A stretch of 64,000 bases of DNA from positions 72,275,416-72,339,415 of the forward strand of contig CM049315.1 in the NCBI GenBank assembly GCA_026874595.1. The letters are read 5' to 3'. Source of the stretch: Sipunculus nudus. Taxonomy: Eukaryota; Annelida; Sipuncula; Golfingiida; Sipunculidae. The position numbers and the translations under genes are program-made. A model generated the notes under the pieces. That model saw nothing but the letters and a program-made list of their open reading frames with translations. It did not search any database and was not told where the DNA came from. Below, piece after piece: positions 25,923-37,132 of this stretch. How positions within the stretch are numbered: position 1 is the first letter of the stretch; the number at the start of each line of letters is the position of its first letter.

Positions 25923-25960
<38 letters not shown>

Positions 25961-27015
25961 GTACTCTCTACAGGCCATAATTTTAAGGCAATTGCCTTTT
26001 AACTTATACAGCTGGTAGACAAGCAAAAGTCCTCGGGGCCTATTGTTTTTGGGCAATACAGGTCAAGGTCAAGGTCATCAAAACTTCTCAAAACGGTTTT
26101 TTCTTCATATCTTTGTCACTATTAGTCGTATCTTCTTCAAACATAGCTCATTTTAAACGTCATTCCAAGGCCAGTCATCTGGTGTGTAGCTGACTCAAAT
26201 TTGCCGTAACCATTGTTACGAATTTTTGGGAAAAAATCATGATATTCTGAAATAAGGGGTCTTATTTTTCTAACTTTGTCAGTTTTAAAGCTAGAGAGGT
26301 CTAGTTTTTTGCATCAGGTAGCATTTAACAAGTACTGCAAGATTTTATTAAAAGTCTCGCGATATCTCGTACAATATCTCGTCAAACCAGATATTTCGAG
26401 ATTTCAGTAATCTTGCCCTGGAGGCCACAGTTTTGCAGGAATCTTTTTGAAACTGACATATTGAAAGTCCTACACTATTATCTCGAAATCAATTTTTCAT
26501 TTTTTTAATTCGGCCGCTAGGGGGCGCTGGGTGCAAACCTCTCCAACATATTATGTTTTGGCAATATCTCCAAAATTATAAGCCTCAATTACATAAACCA
26601 TAGCTTATTTTCTTCCTCTGAGTCTTTTCAAAATCCTGGTGGAGTCATTTCGACTCAATCTTGTCTCACTTTGTCAGTGTGTCCGTCTGTTTCACAGTTG
26701 TCCTCAAATCCGCTTGCTTGCCGGTTCTTGCGTCTCACATATACCATTCTACAGGGGACAGTTTTGAAAGAATCCTTTTAAAACTATTACATCTTATGTC
26801 TTACACTAATATCTCGAAACCCATTTTTTCATTTTCCAGAATTGGCCGCTAGGGGGCGTTGCACATGACCCTCACTCACATATCATTATATTGGCCATAT
26901 CTCTAAAACCCAAAGACTCAATTACATAAACTATAACTTATGTTCTTCCTTTGAGTCTTCCCCATAACCTGGTTAAGTCATCTGGTCTCGGTCTTGTGTC
27001 ACTTTGTCAGTATGT

Positions 27016-27447
27016 CCATATAAACTTTATAAACGGAGGGAAACATGAATGCACAGAGTCATGCAGGAATGCACGATGACACGCGTTTTAGTAAGACAAA
27101 GACACGTGTAGGTATGAGCGACAATCAGCGCAGTTTGCTCGTTTTGTGTAGGGTCCATCGGGCCAAATGCCAATTCAGGCCCGCAGCCTACGGGAGGAAT
27201 TAATTGGCGTAGCGGGGACCACGGCCACTTCCTGGTAAAAACTTGTGAATAAATATACCGGACGGGCTAACCATTTTCTCAGGGCCATAGGAATGTCACC
27301 ATTCCAGCGTGCCCTCAGACCTGGTCAGACCTGGTCAGACCTAAAACGCGTGCCTGCACATCTGTGCGCATGCAGGTGATTGCTGTCCAAAGTTTCAGTC
27401 GCTGTGTCCTTCAGGAAAGGACCCGAACCGTTTTTTTTTTTTTTTTT
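27016..27447 (+). repeat. C module, type 1 (U5, first)
   Basis: Type 1, ending in 17 T; otherwise like the U1 copy (CGGGCTAACC). Confidence 0.7.
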
Positions 27448-27635
27448 AATTGCTCGCCGGAAATCTTCGATTTCTGCAGGCAGGTTGGCCAGTCGCAAAT
27501 GTCTGTTTGTTGCTTGCCGGAAATCTTCGATTTCTGCAAGCAGGTTGGTCAGTCGCGGATGTCTGTTTGTTGCTTGCCGGAAATCTTCGATTTCTGCAAG
27601 CAGGTTGGTCAGTCACGGATGTCTGTTTGTCTGTT
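27448..27635 (+). repeat. 60-bp minisatellite, three copies (U5)
   Basis: GCCGG landmarks at 27456, 27516 and 27576; the last copy has CACGGATG instead of CGCGGATG. Confidence 0.85.
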
Positions 27636-30536
27636 TGTTTGTTTGTCTGTCTGTCTGTCTGTCTGTGTACTCTCTACAGGCCACAATTTTCCAGCAATTG
27701 CTTTCAAACTTATACAGCTGGTAGACAAGCAAAAGTCCTGGAGGCCTATTTTTTTTGGGCATTATAGGTCAAATGTCAAGGTCAAGGTCATCAAAAGTAT
27801 ACAAAACGGTTTTTTGTTCATATCTGAGTTAATATTGGTCGTATCTACTTCAACAGTAGCTCATTTTAATCGTCATTCCAAGGCCTGTTTTCTGGTATGT
27901 AGCTGACTCAATTTACGGTAACCATGGTAACGCATTTTTGGGGAAAGTGCTGATATTTTTCTAAATTTGTCAGTTTTAAAGCTACAGAGGTCTAGTTTTT
28001 TGCTTCAGGTAGCATTCACCTAGTACTACAAGATTCTATTAAGAGTCTCGCAATATCTCGTATAACATCTCGTCAAACGAGATATTTCGAGATTTCAGTA
28101 ATCTTGCCCTGGAGGCCACAGTTTTGCAGGAATCTTTTTGAAACTGGCATATCTTAAGTCCTACACTATTATCTCGAAATCAATTTTTCAATTTTTTAAT
28201 TCGGCCGCTAGGGGGCGCTGGGTGCAAACCTTTCCAACATATCATGTTTTGGCAATATCTCCAAAATTATAAGCCTCAATTACAAAAACTATAGTGTTTT
28301 TTTTTTTCCTCTAAGTCTTCTTCATGAACTCGTTTAGTCATCTGGTCTCAATCTTGTGTCACTTTGTCTGTGTGTCCGTCTGTTTCTCAGTTGTCCTCAA
28401 ATCCGCTTGCTTGCCGGTTCTTGCGTTTCACATATAGCATTCTACAGGACACAGTTTTGAAAGAATCTTTTTAAAACTATTACATCTTATGTCTTACACT
28501 AATATCTCGAAACCAATTTTTCATTTTCCAGAATTGGCCGCTAGGGGGCGGTGGACTCAAACTTGCACAACATATAATTTTTTGGCCATATCTCCAAAAC
28601 TATAAACCTCATTCACATAAACTATAGCTTATTTTCTTCCTCTGGGTCTTTCAAAAAACCTGGTGTATTCATTTGGTCTCAATCATGAGTCACTTTGTCT
28701 GTGTGTCCGTCTGTTTCTCAGTTGTCTCCAAATCCGCTTGCTTGCCGGTTCTTGCGTCTCACATATAGCATTCTACAGGCCACAGCTTTGAAAGAATCCT
28801 TTTAAAGCTATTACATCTTATGTCTTACACTAATATCTCGAAACGGATTTTTCATTTTCCAGAATTGGCCGCTAGGGGGCGGTGCACTCAAACTTGCACA
28901 ACATATCATTTTTTGGCCATATCTCCAAAACTATAAACCTCATTTACATAAACTATAGCTTATTATCTTCCTCTAAGGTTTCTTCATAACATGATTAAGT
29001 CATCTGTTCACAATCTTGGGTCAGTTTGTCAGTATGTTGTCTGTTTGTCAGTTGTCCTCAATTTCGCCTGCTTCCTGGTTCTTGCGTCTCACATGTAGCA
29101 TTCTACTGGCCACAGTTTTGCAGGAATCGTTTTGTAAATTACACTTGTCATATATCGTGATGATATCTGGAAGTCCTATGTTTATTATTCAAATAAGTCA
29201 AAGGTCAAGGTCAAGGTGATCAAAATATATCAAAATCTTATTTTCTTTAGAACTTTGTTAATATTGCTTCTTTCTTCACAAACTATGGATTATTTTCTTT
29301 CACTTTGACACTGCTCGTTCATCTGACTAACTTTACATCATTTCCGGCAAGCGCGTGACCTCAGGTCATCTAGTCTGTTTGTTTGTTGCTTGCCGGAAAT
29401 CTTCGATTTCTGCAAGCAGGTTGGTCAGTCGCGGATGTCTGTTTGTCTGTTTGTTTGTTTGTCTGTCTGTCTGTGTACTCTCTACAGGCCACAATTTTGC
29501 AGCAATTGCTTTTAAACTTACACAGCTGATAGACAAGCAAAAGTCCTCGAGGCCTATTGTTATTGGGCGACATAGGTCCAAGGTCAAGGTCAAGGTCATC
29601 AAAACTTCTCAAAACGGTTTTTTCTTCATATCTTTGTCACTATTTGTCGTATCTTCTTCAAACATAGCTCATTTTAAACGTCATTCCAAGGCCAGTCATC
29701 TGGTGTGTAGCTGACTCAAATTTGCCGTAACCATGGTTACGAATTTTTGGGAAAAAATCATGATATTCTGAAATAAGGGGTCTTATTTTTCTAACTTTGT
29801 CAGTTTTAAAGCTAGAGAGGTCTAGTTTTTTGCATCAGGTAGCATTTAACAAGTACTGCAAGATTTTATTAAAATTCTCGCGATATCTCGTACAATATCT
29901 CGTCAAACCAGATATTTCGAGATTTCAGTAATCTTGCCCTGGAGGCCACAGTTTTGCAGGAATCTTTTTGAAACTGACATATTGAAAGTCCTACACTATT
30001 ATCTCGAAATCAATTTTTCATTTTTTTAATCCGGCCGCTAGGGGGCGCTGGGTGCAAACCTCTCCAACATATTATGTTTTGGCAATATCTCCAAAATTAT
30101 AAGCCTCAATTACATAAACCATAGCTTATTTTCTTCCTCTGAGTCTTTTCAAAATCCTGGTGGAGTCATTTCGACTCAATCTTGTCTCACTTTGTCAGTG
30201 TGTCCGTCTGTTTCTCAGTTGTCCTCAAATCCGCTTGCTTGCCGGTTCTTGCGTCTCACATATACCATTCTACAGGGGACAGTTTTGAAAGAATCCTTTT
30301 AAAACTATTACATCTTATGTCTTACACTAATATCTCGAAACCCATTTTTTCATTTTCCAGAATTGGCCGCTAGGGGGCGTTGCACATGACCCTCACTCAC
30401 ATATCATTATATTGGCCATATCTCTAAAACCCAAAGACTCAATTACATAAACTATAGCTTATGTTCTTCCTTTGAGTCTTCCCCATAACCTGGTTAAGTC
30501 ATCTGGTCTCGGTCTTGTGTCACTTTGTCAGTATGT

Positions 30537-30972
30537 CCATATAAACTTTATAAACGGAGGGAAACATGAATGCACAGAGTCATGCAGGAATGCACGATGA
30601 CACGCGTTTTAGTAAGACAAAGACACGTGTAGGTATGAGCGACAATCAGCGCAGTTTGCTCGTTTTGTGTAGGGTCCATCGGGCCAAATGCCAATTCAGG
30701 CCCGCAGCCTACGGGAGGAATTAATTGGCGTAGCGGGGACCACGGCCACTTCCTGGTAAAAACTTGTGAATAAATATACCGGACGGGCTGACCATTTTCT
30801 CAGGGCCATAGGAATGTCACCATTCCAGCGTGCCCTCAGACCTGGTCAGACCTGGTCAGACCTAAAACGCGTGCCTGCACATCTGTGCGCATGCAGGTGA
30901 TTGCTGTCCAAAGTTTCAGTCGCTGTGTCCTTCAGGAAAGGACCCGAACCGTTTTTTTTTTTTTTTTTTTTT
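30537..30972 (+). repeat. C module, type 1 variant (U5, second)
   Basis: Type 1 but with CGGGCTGACC, the state also found at 38213, 42646 and throughout the 1.6-kb array; 21 T. It is therefore a plausible intermediate between type 1 and type 2. Confidence 0.7.
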
Positions 30973-31180
30973 AATTGCTCGCCGGAAATCTTCGATTTCT
31001 GCAGGCAGGTTGGCCAGTCGCAAATGTCTGTTTGTTGCTTGCCGGAAATCTTCGATTTCTGCAAGCAGGTTGGTCAGTCGCGGATGTCTGTTTGTCTGTT
31101 TGTTTGTTGCTTGCCGGAAATCTTCGATTTCTGCAAGCAGGTTGGTCAGTCGCGGATGTCTGTTTGTCTGTTTGTTGCTT
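30973..31180 (+). repeat. Minisatellite, three copies, joined to diverged unit D1
   Basis: GCCGG at 30981, 31041 and 31113 (the last interval is longer by a TCTGTTTGTTTG insert). The next copy, at 31181, is of the D type (GCCGGAATCAGAG), so the switch from young array to old units occurs inside this minisatellite. Confidence 0.8.
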
Positions 31181-32451
31181 GCCGGAATCAGAGATTTCGA
31201 CAAGTATGTTGATCAGTTCCGTTTGTTTGTTTGTCTGTATGTCCCCGCTCTACAGGCCACAATTTTGCACCAATCGTCCTGATACTTATAGATAGAGGGT
31301 ATAATCGGTTCTTCTCGGAGCCTATTGTTTTTGGTCATGATCGGTCAAGGGTCAAGGTCAGGGTCACCAAAAAGCTCAAAAACGGTTTTTTCTTCATACC
31401 TTCGTCAAAAATAGCCGTAGGCACCTAATCTGTAGCCCGTTTTATTTGCCACTGCATGGCCACTTCCAACACTGCAAAATTGCCTCATTTCGCTGTTACC
31501 ATGGTTACGCAATTTTGGGGAGAAATCATGGAATTTCGTGATATTTTTCAAATTTGCAGCAATTTTACTGATTCTGAGAAATTTTATGTAACATAAGAAT
31601 ATCTCGAAACGGGTTTTTCAGATTTTGGAAATGGCCGCCAGGGGGCGTTGCAGATGAAAAAACATGAAAATTTGTTTTGGTGCTATACCTCCAGAACTAT
31701 TAAACATTGGGCCATTTCCATCACAGCACCTTAAACTAGGGTCCATGGGCTTATTTTTGCGCATAGGTGCCAAAGTGCGCTATTGCCAGATTTCTCTATT
31801 TTTGGGGTAAAACCTTTGAATTTTGAAAATATGCAGTTTTCAGCTTCTAACTCTGTCAGTTTTTATGCTAGAGAGGTCAAAATTTTTGCATCTTGTAGCC
31901 CTTGGTGAGTTCTCGGTGATCCAACCAAAAATCTTGCAAAATCTCGCACCGTTTCTCGTCGAATGAGATTTCGCGATTTCACGGTGACATGCCCTATAGG
32001 CCACAGATATGCAGGCATCCTTTTGAAACTGATACATGTTACGTCATACACTAATATCTCGAAAGCAATTGTTCAGTTTTTGGAAAATTACCGCTAGGGG
32101 GCGCTGCACTGCAACCCCGTACCTACTATCATTGTTTAACCATATCTCCAAAACTACACATTTTAGGTACATAAACTGTACACCATATGAATTGGCGTTT
32201 CATGGCCTTTCTGCCCATGACCTCTTTTGTTTAATCATACACAGTCCCCGCAAATTTTAGCAACTTTGTAAAAATTAAAACCCGCATGCACAAATACATA
32301 TGCCATCACGCATGCATGCACGCGTTTTAGTATGAAAGACAGACACGCTTTCCCGTGACTGCAAAAATTATAGCGTTCGCCGTATAAAATAAGTGACCAC
32401 AGGCACTCTTTGCGGGCCGGTTTGCCATTTCTGTCGCGTTATAGTTTATTG
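31178..32451 (+). repeat. Diverged unit D1 (1274 bp)
   Basis: Old relative of the whole unit: D-type minisatellite copy, TTTG tract, a GCTCTACAGGCC head, an AGGTCA-like run near 31346-31364, GTTACCATGGTTAC near 31497, CTCF-like words at 31635 (GCCAGG variant) and 32091. From about 32280 there is a diverged C-like stretch sharing ACGCGTTTTAGTA. So the head-M-C-minisatellite order predates the young arrays. Confidence 0.75.
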
Positions 32452-33311
32452 CTTGCCGGAATCAGAGATTTCGACAAGTATGTTGATCAGTTCCGTTTGT
32501 TTGTTTGTCTGTATGTCCCCGCTCTACAGGCCACAAGTTTGCACCAATCGTCCTGATACTTATAGATAGAGTGTATAATCGGTTCTTCTCGGAGCCTATT
32601 GTTTTTGGTCATGATCGGTCAAGGGTCATGGTCAGGGTCACCAAAAAGCTCAAAAACGGTTTTTTCTTCATACCTTCGTCAAAAATAGCCGTAGGCACCT
32701 AATCTGTAGCCCGTTTTATTTGCCACTGCATGGCCACTTCCAACACTGCAAAATTGCCTCATTTCGCTGTTACCATGGTTACGCAATTTTGGGGAGAAAT
32801 CATGGAATTTCGTGATATTTTTCAAATTTGCAGCAATTTTACTGATTCTGAGATATTTTATGTAACATAAGAATATCTCGAAACGGGTTTTTCAGATTTT
32901 GGAAATGGCCGCCAGGGGGCGTTGCAGATGAAAAAACATGAAAATTTGTTTTGGTGCTATACCTCCAGAACTATTAAACATTGGGCCATTTCCATCACAG
33001 CACCTTAAACTAGGGTCCATGGGCTTATTTTTGCGCATAGGTGCCAAAGTGCGCTATTGCCAGATTTCTCTATTTTTGGGGTAAAACCTTTGAATTTTGA
33101 AAATATGCAGTTTTCAGCTTCTAACTCTGTCAGTTTTTATGCTAGAGAGGTCAAAATTTTTGCATCTTGTAGCCCTTGGTGAGTTCTCGGTGATCCAACC
33201 AAAATTCTTGCAAAATCTCGCACCGTTTCTCGTCGAATGAGATTTCGCGATTTCACGGTGACATGCCCTATAGGCCACAGATATGCAGGCATCCTTTTGA
33301 AACTGATACAT
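32452..33311 (+). repeat. Diverged unit D2, truncated
   Basis: Near-identical second copy of D1 at a 1274-bp step (CTCF-like word at 32909 matches 31635). It breaks off after AACTGATACAT, where D1 continues with GTTACGTC, and unrelated GC-rich DNA follows. Confidence 0.8.
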
Positions 33312-33465
33312 ACCACGAAGACACGTGCAATTGCCGCTAGTGGCGACAGGGTCCTTACGGTGGGCAGCCGGCGTGTGCAGCGGTGCTTGTCGGCCTTTCC
33401 GGGCCCTATCTATTATCATACATGTTGGAGGCGGAGGCACAGTCCAGACTTTATTACTTGTATTA
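33312..33465. other. GC-rich 154-bp segment of unknown origin
   Basis: Single copy in the window, clearly richer in G+C than its surroundings (for example GGGCAGCCGGCGTGTGCAGC), ending near a short direct repeat ATTACTTGTATTACTTG. It replaces the rest of D2 and is followed by an old minisatellite copy. It could be an insertion or filler at a breakpoint; not recognised. Confidence 0.5.
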
Positions 33466-34177
33466 CTTGCCGGAAATCTTCGATTTTCGAAAGCATGTTG
33501 GTCACCCGTGTATGTTTGTTCTTTCATCTTATGTATTATACTAATATCTCAAAAATTATTTTTCATTTTCCCGATATGGTTGCTAGGGGGCGCTGCACTT
33601 GACCCTTCCAAAAAAATCAGTTTTTGAACATATTTCCGTAAGAGTAAACCTATATTACACAAACTATAGCTTATTTTCTTTCTCTTGGTCTTCTTCAAAA
33701 CATGGTCAAGTCACCTGGTCTCCATCTAGTGTCACTTTGTCAGTATGTCTGTCTGTTTGTCATTTATCCTCATATTCGCCTGCTTGCTAGTTTTTGCACT
33801 TTAGATATAGCAATCAACAAGTCAGATATGTGGACGAATCCTTTTGAAACTATTACATCTTATGTCATACACTAATATCACGAAACGCATTTGTCGTCTT
33901 CAGGATATGTCCACTAGAGGGCGCTGCAGTCGAACATATCCAGTATATCATTATTTGGCCATATCTCCAAAATTATAAGCCTCAATTACATAAACTATAG
34001 CTTATTTTCTTCCTCTGAGTCTTCTCCATAACCTGATTAAGTCATCTTGTCTCCATCTTGTGTCCCTTTGTAAGTTTGTCTGTTTGTTTGTCAGTTGTCC
34101 TCAAATTCGCCGGCTTTTTGGTTCTTGAGTCTCACTGATAGCATTCTACAGGCCACTGTTTTGAAAGGATCATTTTT
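33466..34177 (+). repeat. Old M monomers with the perfect CTCF-consensus word
   Basis: An old minisatellite copy (hairpin arms partly kept), then diverged monomers with words at 33580 and 33911, exactly 331 bp apart. The monomer that follows is interrupted at about 34177 by the nested element and resumes at 35415. Confidence 0.7.
33911..33924 (+). promoter_or_regulatory. Perfect match to CTCF core consensus
   Basis: CCACTAGAGGGCGC fits CCASYAGRKGGCRS at all 14 positions. It lies in an old, diverged monomer, so this better match may be the ancestral state of the word in the family, or chance. Same strand as all others. Confidence 0.6.
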
Positions 34178-35414
34178 AGCTCAGCTGACTTTCAGTCATG
34201 CTGGGCTATAGCGATGGGTCTTTGTCCGTCGTCCTTCCATCTGTCCATCCTGCTGACCGGCCGTCCGTCTGTTAGCAGGGCACAAATCGTAACTGTACGG
34301 GCTAGGGTCATGAACCCTATGTAGTCTTAGAGGTTCTAAAATGATCTCCTTGCAAACCTGAAATTAGGTCACTGACCTATATTCTCGAAGTTACAGGGTG
34401 TGTATGCACCCCCCAGAAATAATTCTTTTAGCTAAAATTTTCATCCAAAAACTTCCATCTTTCACATACAGCTCATCTACCAACAGGGGAAGAACCATAA
34501 TTATTTTGAAGTCAACAGGTCAAAGGTCAAGGTCACAGGAGTCCCTTTATTTAATGCCTGTGGATGCATTTTAAGCCAAATCTTTCATCCCAATTCTTTG
34601 AATTTTTACATATATTTCACCTTCTAAGAGGGAGAAGAATCCTATAGATTTTTAGGTCACAAGATCAAAGATCAGGGTCCCAGGATCCAATTTTTTTAAA
34701 AGGTTGTGAAAACATTTCAAGCTAGACATTTCATTCCAAACTTCCCAGCACTGATATCGCTTCTCTGCCAACAGGGGAACAGACCTGTTGAATTTGAGGT
34801 CAAAGGTGAAGTTCACTGCACCCACTTTTTGTGTGGAGTCATTTTCAGGAAACTTTTCAATCTATACCTTCCATTTGTCATATATGGCTGACCTACCAAT
34901 AGGGGAAGAAGCCTATCGATGTCGAGTTCAAAAGGTCAAAGGTCAAGGACACATTACTTAATTATTCTAAATGGTTGTGAACATTTTGCAAGTGAAACTG
35001 TTCAACCCAAACCTTCAGTCTTTCACATATGCCATATCTATGCATCACTCAATTTGGTTCAAACTTCATATTTATAAGCACCCGTTTCTCAATAATTCTT
35101 GCATGGATTTCCTTGATTTTTGCTATATATTTTGATCTTATATTTGCCCTTTTTGTTGTTTCTTTTGAGACTGACAGGTATCAAGCAAGCTATGGGAATA
35201 GTTACCGATAGCTTAACAATCATTCATTTTTCCTAAGACCATCAAGTCACTGTGTTTTAACCAGACATAGGTGATGTATATTTCTGTTGTCGTAGAAAAT
35301 TTCAAATATTGGCAAATTGGTTCTTCAAAATGTGACTGGAAGTTGTGAATCTCAGCCCATGATGTGGCAGGTCATGCTTGGCAGCTGAGCGTCATGACCC
35401 ATGGGTCACTTGTT
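34178..35414. mobile_element. Nested 1237-bp HINE/Helentron-like element
   Basis: Interrupts an M monomer: left side TTTTGAAAGGATCATTTTT, right side AAACTATTACATC, which are contiguous in intact monomers. Removing it restores the 331-bp spacing of the CTCF-like words at 33911 and 35479 exactly (1568 - 1237). Subterminal inverted repeats GCTCAGCTG (34179-34187) and CAGCTGAGC (35382-35390) are perfect, and a perfect 14-bp palindrome TGACCCATGGGTCA (35395-35408) lies just inside the right end. The interior has GTCCGTC-type tracts and four degenerate ~140-bp repeats, each with an AGGTCAAAGGTCA-like word (near 34508, 34651, 34797, 34932). No ORF for a transposase is seen, so it is non-autonomous. 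Subterminal repeats plus a 3' palindrome are known for Helentron-associated elements; the family assignment is inferred. Confidence 0.7.
34508..34955 (+). repeat. Degenerate ~140-bp tandem repeat inside nested element
   Basis: Four units can be recognised by a shared 'ACAGGGGAAGAA'-like word followed by an AGGTCAAAGGTCAAGG-like word, with steps of about 143, 146 and 135 bp. Divergence is high, so this repeat is older than the young arrays. Confidence 0.6.
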
Positions 35415-35638
35415 AAACTATTACATCTTACATCTTACAGTAATATCTCGAAACAGATTATTCATTTTCTGGATATTGCCAATAGGGGGCGTTGCACACG
35501 CCTCTCCCCTATATATATTTCTTAGCCATATCTACAAAACTATAAACTTCAATTACAAACACTATGACTTATTGTCTTCCTTTGAATCTTCTCCATAATC
35601 TGAGTTAGTCTTCTGGTCTTATTCTTGTGTCACTTTTT
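35415..35638 (+). repeat. Right half of interrupted old M monomer
   Basis: Continues the monomer broken at 34177. The CTCF-like word at 35479 is CCAATAGGGGGCGT. The usual downstream CCATATCT and CATAATCTGAGTTAGTC landmarks are present but diverged. Confidence 0.65.
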
Positions 35639-35822
35639 CAGTATGTCTGTCTGTTTGTCAGTGATCCTCTATTTCACCTGCTTGCTGGATCTTGCGTCTT
35701 ACAGTTAGCAATCTTCAGGCCACAGTTTTTCAGTATGTCTGTTTGTTTGTCAGTGATCCTCATTTTCGCCTGATTGCTGGATCTTGCGTCTTACAGTTAG
35801 CAAACTTCAGGCCACAGTTTTG
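35639..35822 (+). repeat. 92-bp direct tandem duplication
   Basis: CAGTATGTCTG starts at 35639 and again at 35731. Both copies run through GTCAGTGATCCTC, GGATCTTGCGTCTTACAG and TTCAGGCCACAGTTTT with several differences, so the duplication is not recent. Confidence 0.75.
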
Positions 35823-36226
35823 AAGGAATCCTTTTGGAATTGGAACATCTCTTACAATAATATATACATTTTGGAACATTTCTCACAATAATATCTCAAA
35901 AGAAATTTTTTAATTTTGGGGATATGGCCGCTAGAGGATGCTGCGGTAGAGCCTCCACACCATATCATTTTTTGGCCATATCTCCGACATTATAAACTCT
36001 ACCTTCACTTGTAGTCTGTTTTCTCAGGTGTGTCAGTATATTTGTCTGTTTTGAGCTATGTCTGATTTCATGTTCTTTTGTGTGATATATGTCGTTCAAC
36101 AAACATTCCAAACGTTCCAGCAATCGCTTTAAAAGTCATTCAATTGATAGAAAACCGTCAGTTTGTCCTGTTTCTCCATTTGTCTGTCATTTAAGTCCGG
36201 CAAGCTCTCGACCTATGGTCGTCTAG
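35823..36226 (+). repeat. Decayed M monomer and tail with hairpin-CTAG
   Basis: The CTCF-like word at 35928 is degraded (CCGCTAGAGGATGC). A poorly conserved tail follows, and the hairpin CGACC-TAT-GGTCG-T-CTAG at 36209-36226 ends it. Together with 1600-1617 this is one of two copies with C-G instead of T-A at the outer stem pair. Confidence 0.6.
36209..36226 (+). other. Hairpin-CTAG end with compensated stem (middle)
   Basis: CGACC-TAT-GGTCG-T-CTAG. Same compensated outer pair as at 1600-1617, with a different loop. Confidence 0.55.
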
Positions 36227-37132
36227 TTTGTTTGTCTGTCTGTCTGTGTACTCTCTACAGGCCACAATTTTGCAGCAATTGCTTTTAAACTTACACAGCT
36301 GATAGACAAGCAAAAGTCCTCGAGGCCTATTGTTATTGGGCGACATAGGTCCAAGGTCAAGGTCAAGGTCATCAAAACTTCTCAAAACGGTTTTTTCTTC
36401 ATATCTTTGTAACTGTTAGTGGTATCTTCTTCAAACATAGCTCATTTTAAACGTCATTCCCAGGCCTTTCTTCTGGTGTGTAGCTCTTTCAAATTTGCCG
36501 AAACCATGGTTACGCATTTTGGGGAAAAAGTCATGATATTCTGAAATAAGGGGTCTTATTTTTCTAACTTTGTCAGTTTTAAAGCTAGAGAGGTCTAGTT
36601 TTTTGCATCAGGTAGCATTTGACAAGTACTGCAAGATTTTATTAAAAGTCTCGCGATATCTCGTACAATATCTCGTCAAACCAGATATTTCGAGATATCA
36701 GTAATCTTGCCCTGGAGGCCACAGTTTTGCAGGAATCTTTTTGAAACTGACATATTGAAAGTCCTACACTATTATCTCGAAATCAATTTTTCATTTTTTT
36801 AATTCGGCCGCTAGGGGGCGCTGGGTGCAAACCTCTCCAACATATTATGTTTTGGCAATATCTCCAAAATTATAAGCCTCTCAATTTTGCAGGAGTCGCT
36901 TTGTAACTTACACTTGTCGTAACGATCTGGAAGCCCTATGTTTATTATTCAAATAAGTCAAAGGTCAAGGTCAAGGTGATCAAAACATATCAACATTTTT
37001 TTTCTTCAGAACTTTGTTAATATTGATCCTATCTTTACAAACTAGGGATTATTTTCTTTCACTTTGACATTGATCGTTTATCTGACTAACTTTACGTCAT
37101 TTCCGGCAAGCGCGTGACCTTTGGTCATCTAG
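36227..37132 (+). repeat. c segment
   Basis: TCTG tract, type-c head at 36248, one M (word 36808), shortened tail (lacks AT in TAACGATCTGG), hairpin TGACC-TTT-GGTCA and CTAG to 37132. No minisatellite copy precedes this head. Confidence 0.75.

Larger units (their letters stand above)
21520..25960 (+). repeat. HOR unit U4 (4441 bp)
   Basis: b, a and c heads at 21520, 23229 and 25037. Words at 22072, 22404, 23767, 24100, 24431 and 25597. It repeats U2's private variants (GGGGGCACTGGG at 23774, TACTGCAGATTT near 21893, GTGGTATTTTC near 25209), placing U2 and U4 7186 bp apart as copies of each other. Confidence 0.8.
7159..31177 (+). repeat. Higher-order repeat array, ~4.44-kb unit
   Basis: Head-to-tail array in which b, a and c segments follow one another (about 1.71, 1.81 and 0.93 kb). 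Matching points recur at 8507, 12943, 17390, 20137, 24578 and 29016, giving steps of 4436, 4447, 2747, 4441 and 4438 bp. The short step is a deleted unit. Copies look nearly identical by eye. Private variants pair U1 with U3 and U2 with U4, a second-level dimer. There is no gene inside. Confidence 0.85.
25961..31177 (+). repeat. HOR unit U5 with c/b hybrid and extra C module
   Basis: b head 25961 and a head 27667 are normal. The head at 29475 starts as type c, but from about 29635 reads as type b (TTTGTCACTATTTGTCG, GGCCAGTCATCTGG), and then continues into b monomers (words 30035, 30367), a C module and three minisatellite copies. So one c-to-b step of about 0.92 kb is missing. The array stops inside the minisatellite, where the next copy is of the diverged D type. 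Confidence 0.8.

Noticed and set aside
33333..33346. CCGCTAGTGGCG in the GC-rich orphan segment as an 86th CTCF-like word
   Set aside because: One base is missing in the central G run, so it does not align with the 14-bp consensus without a gap.
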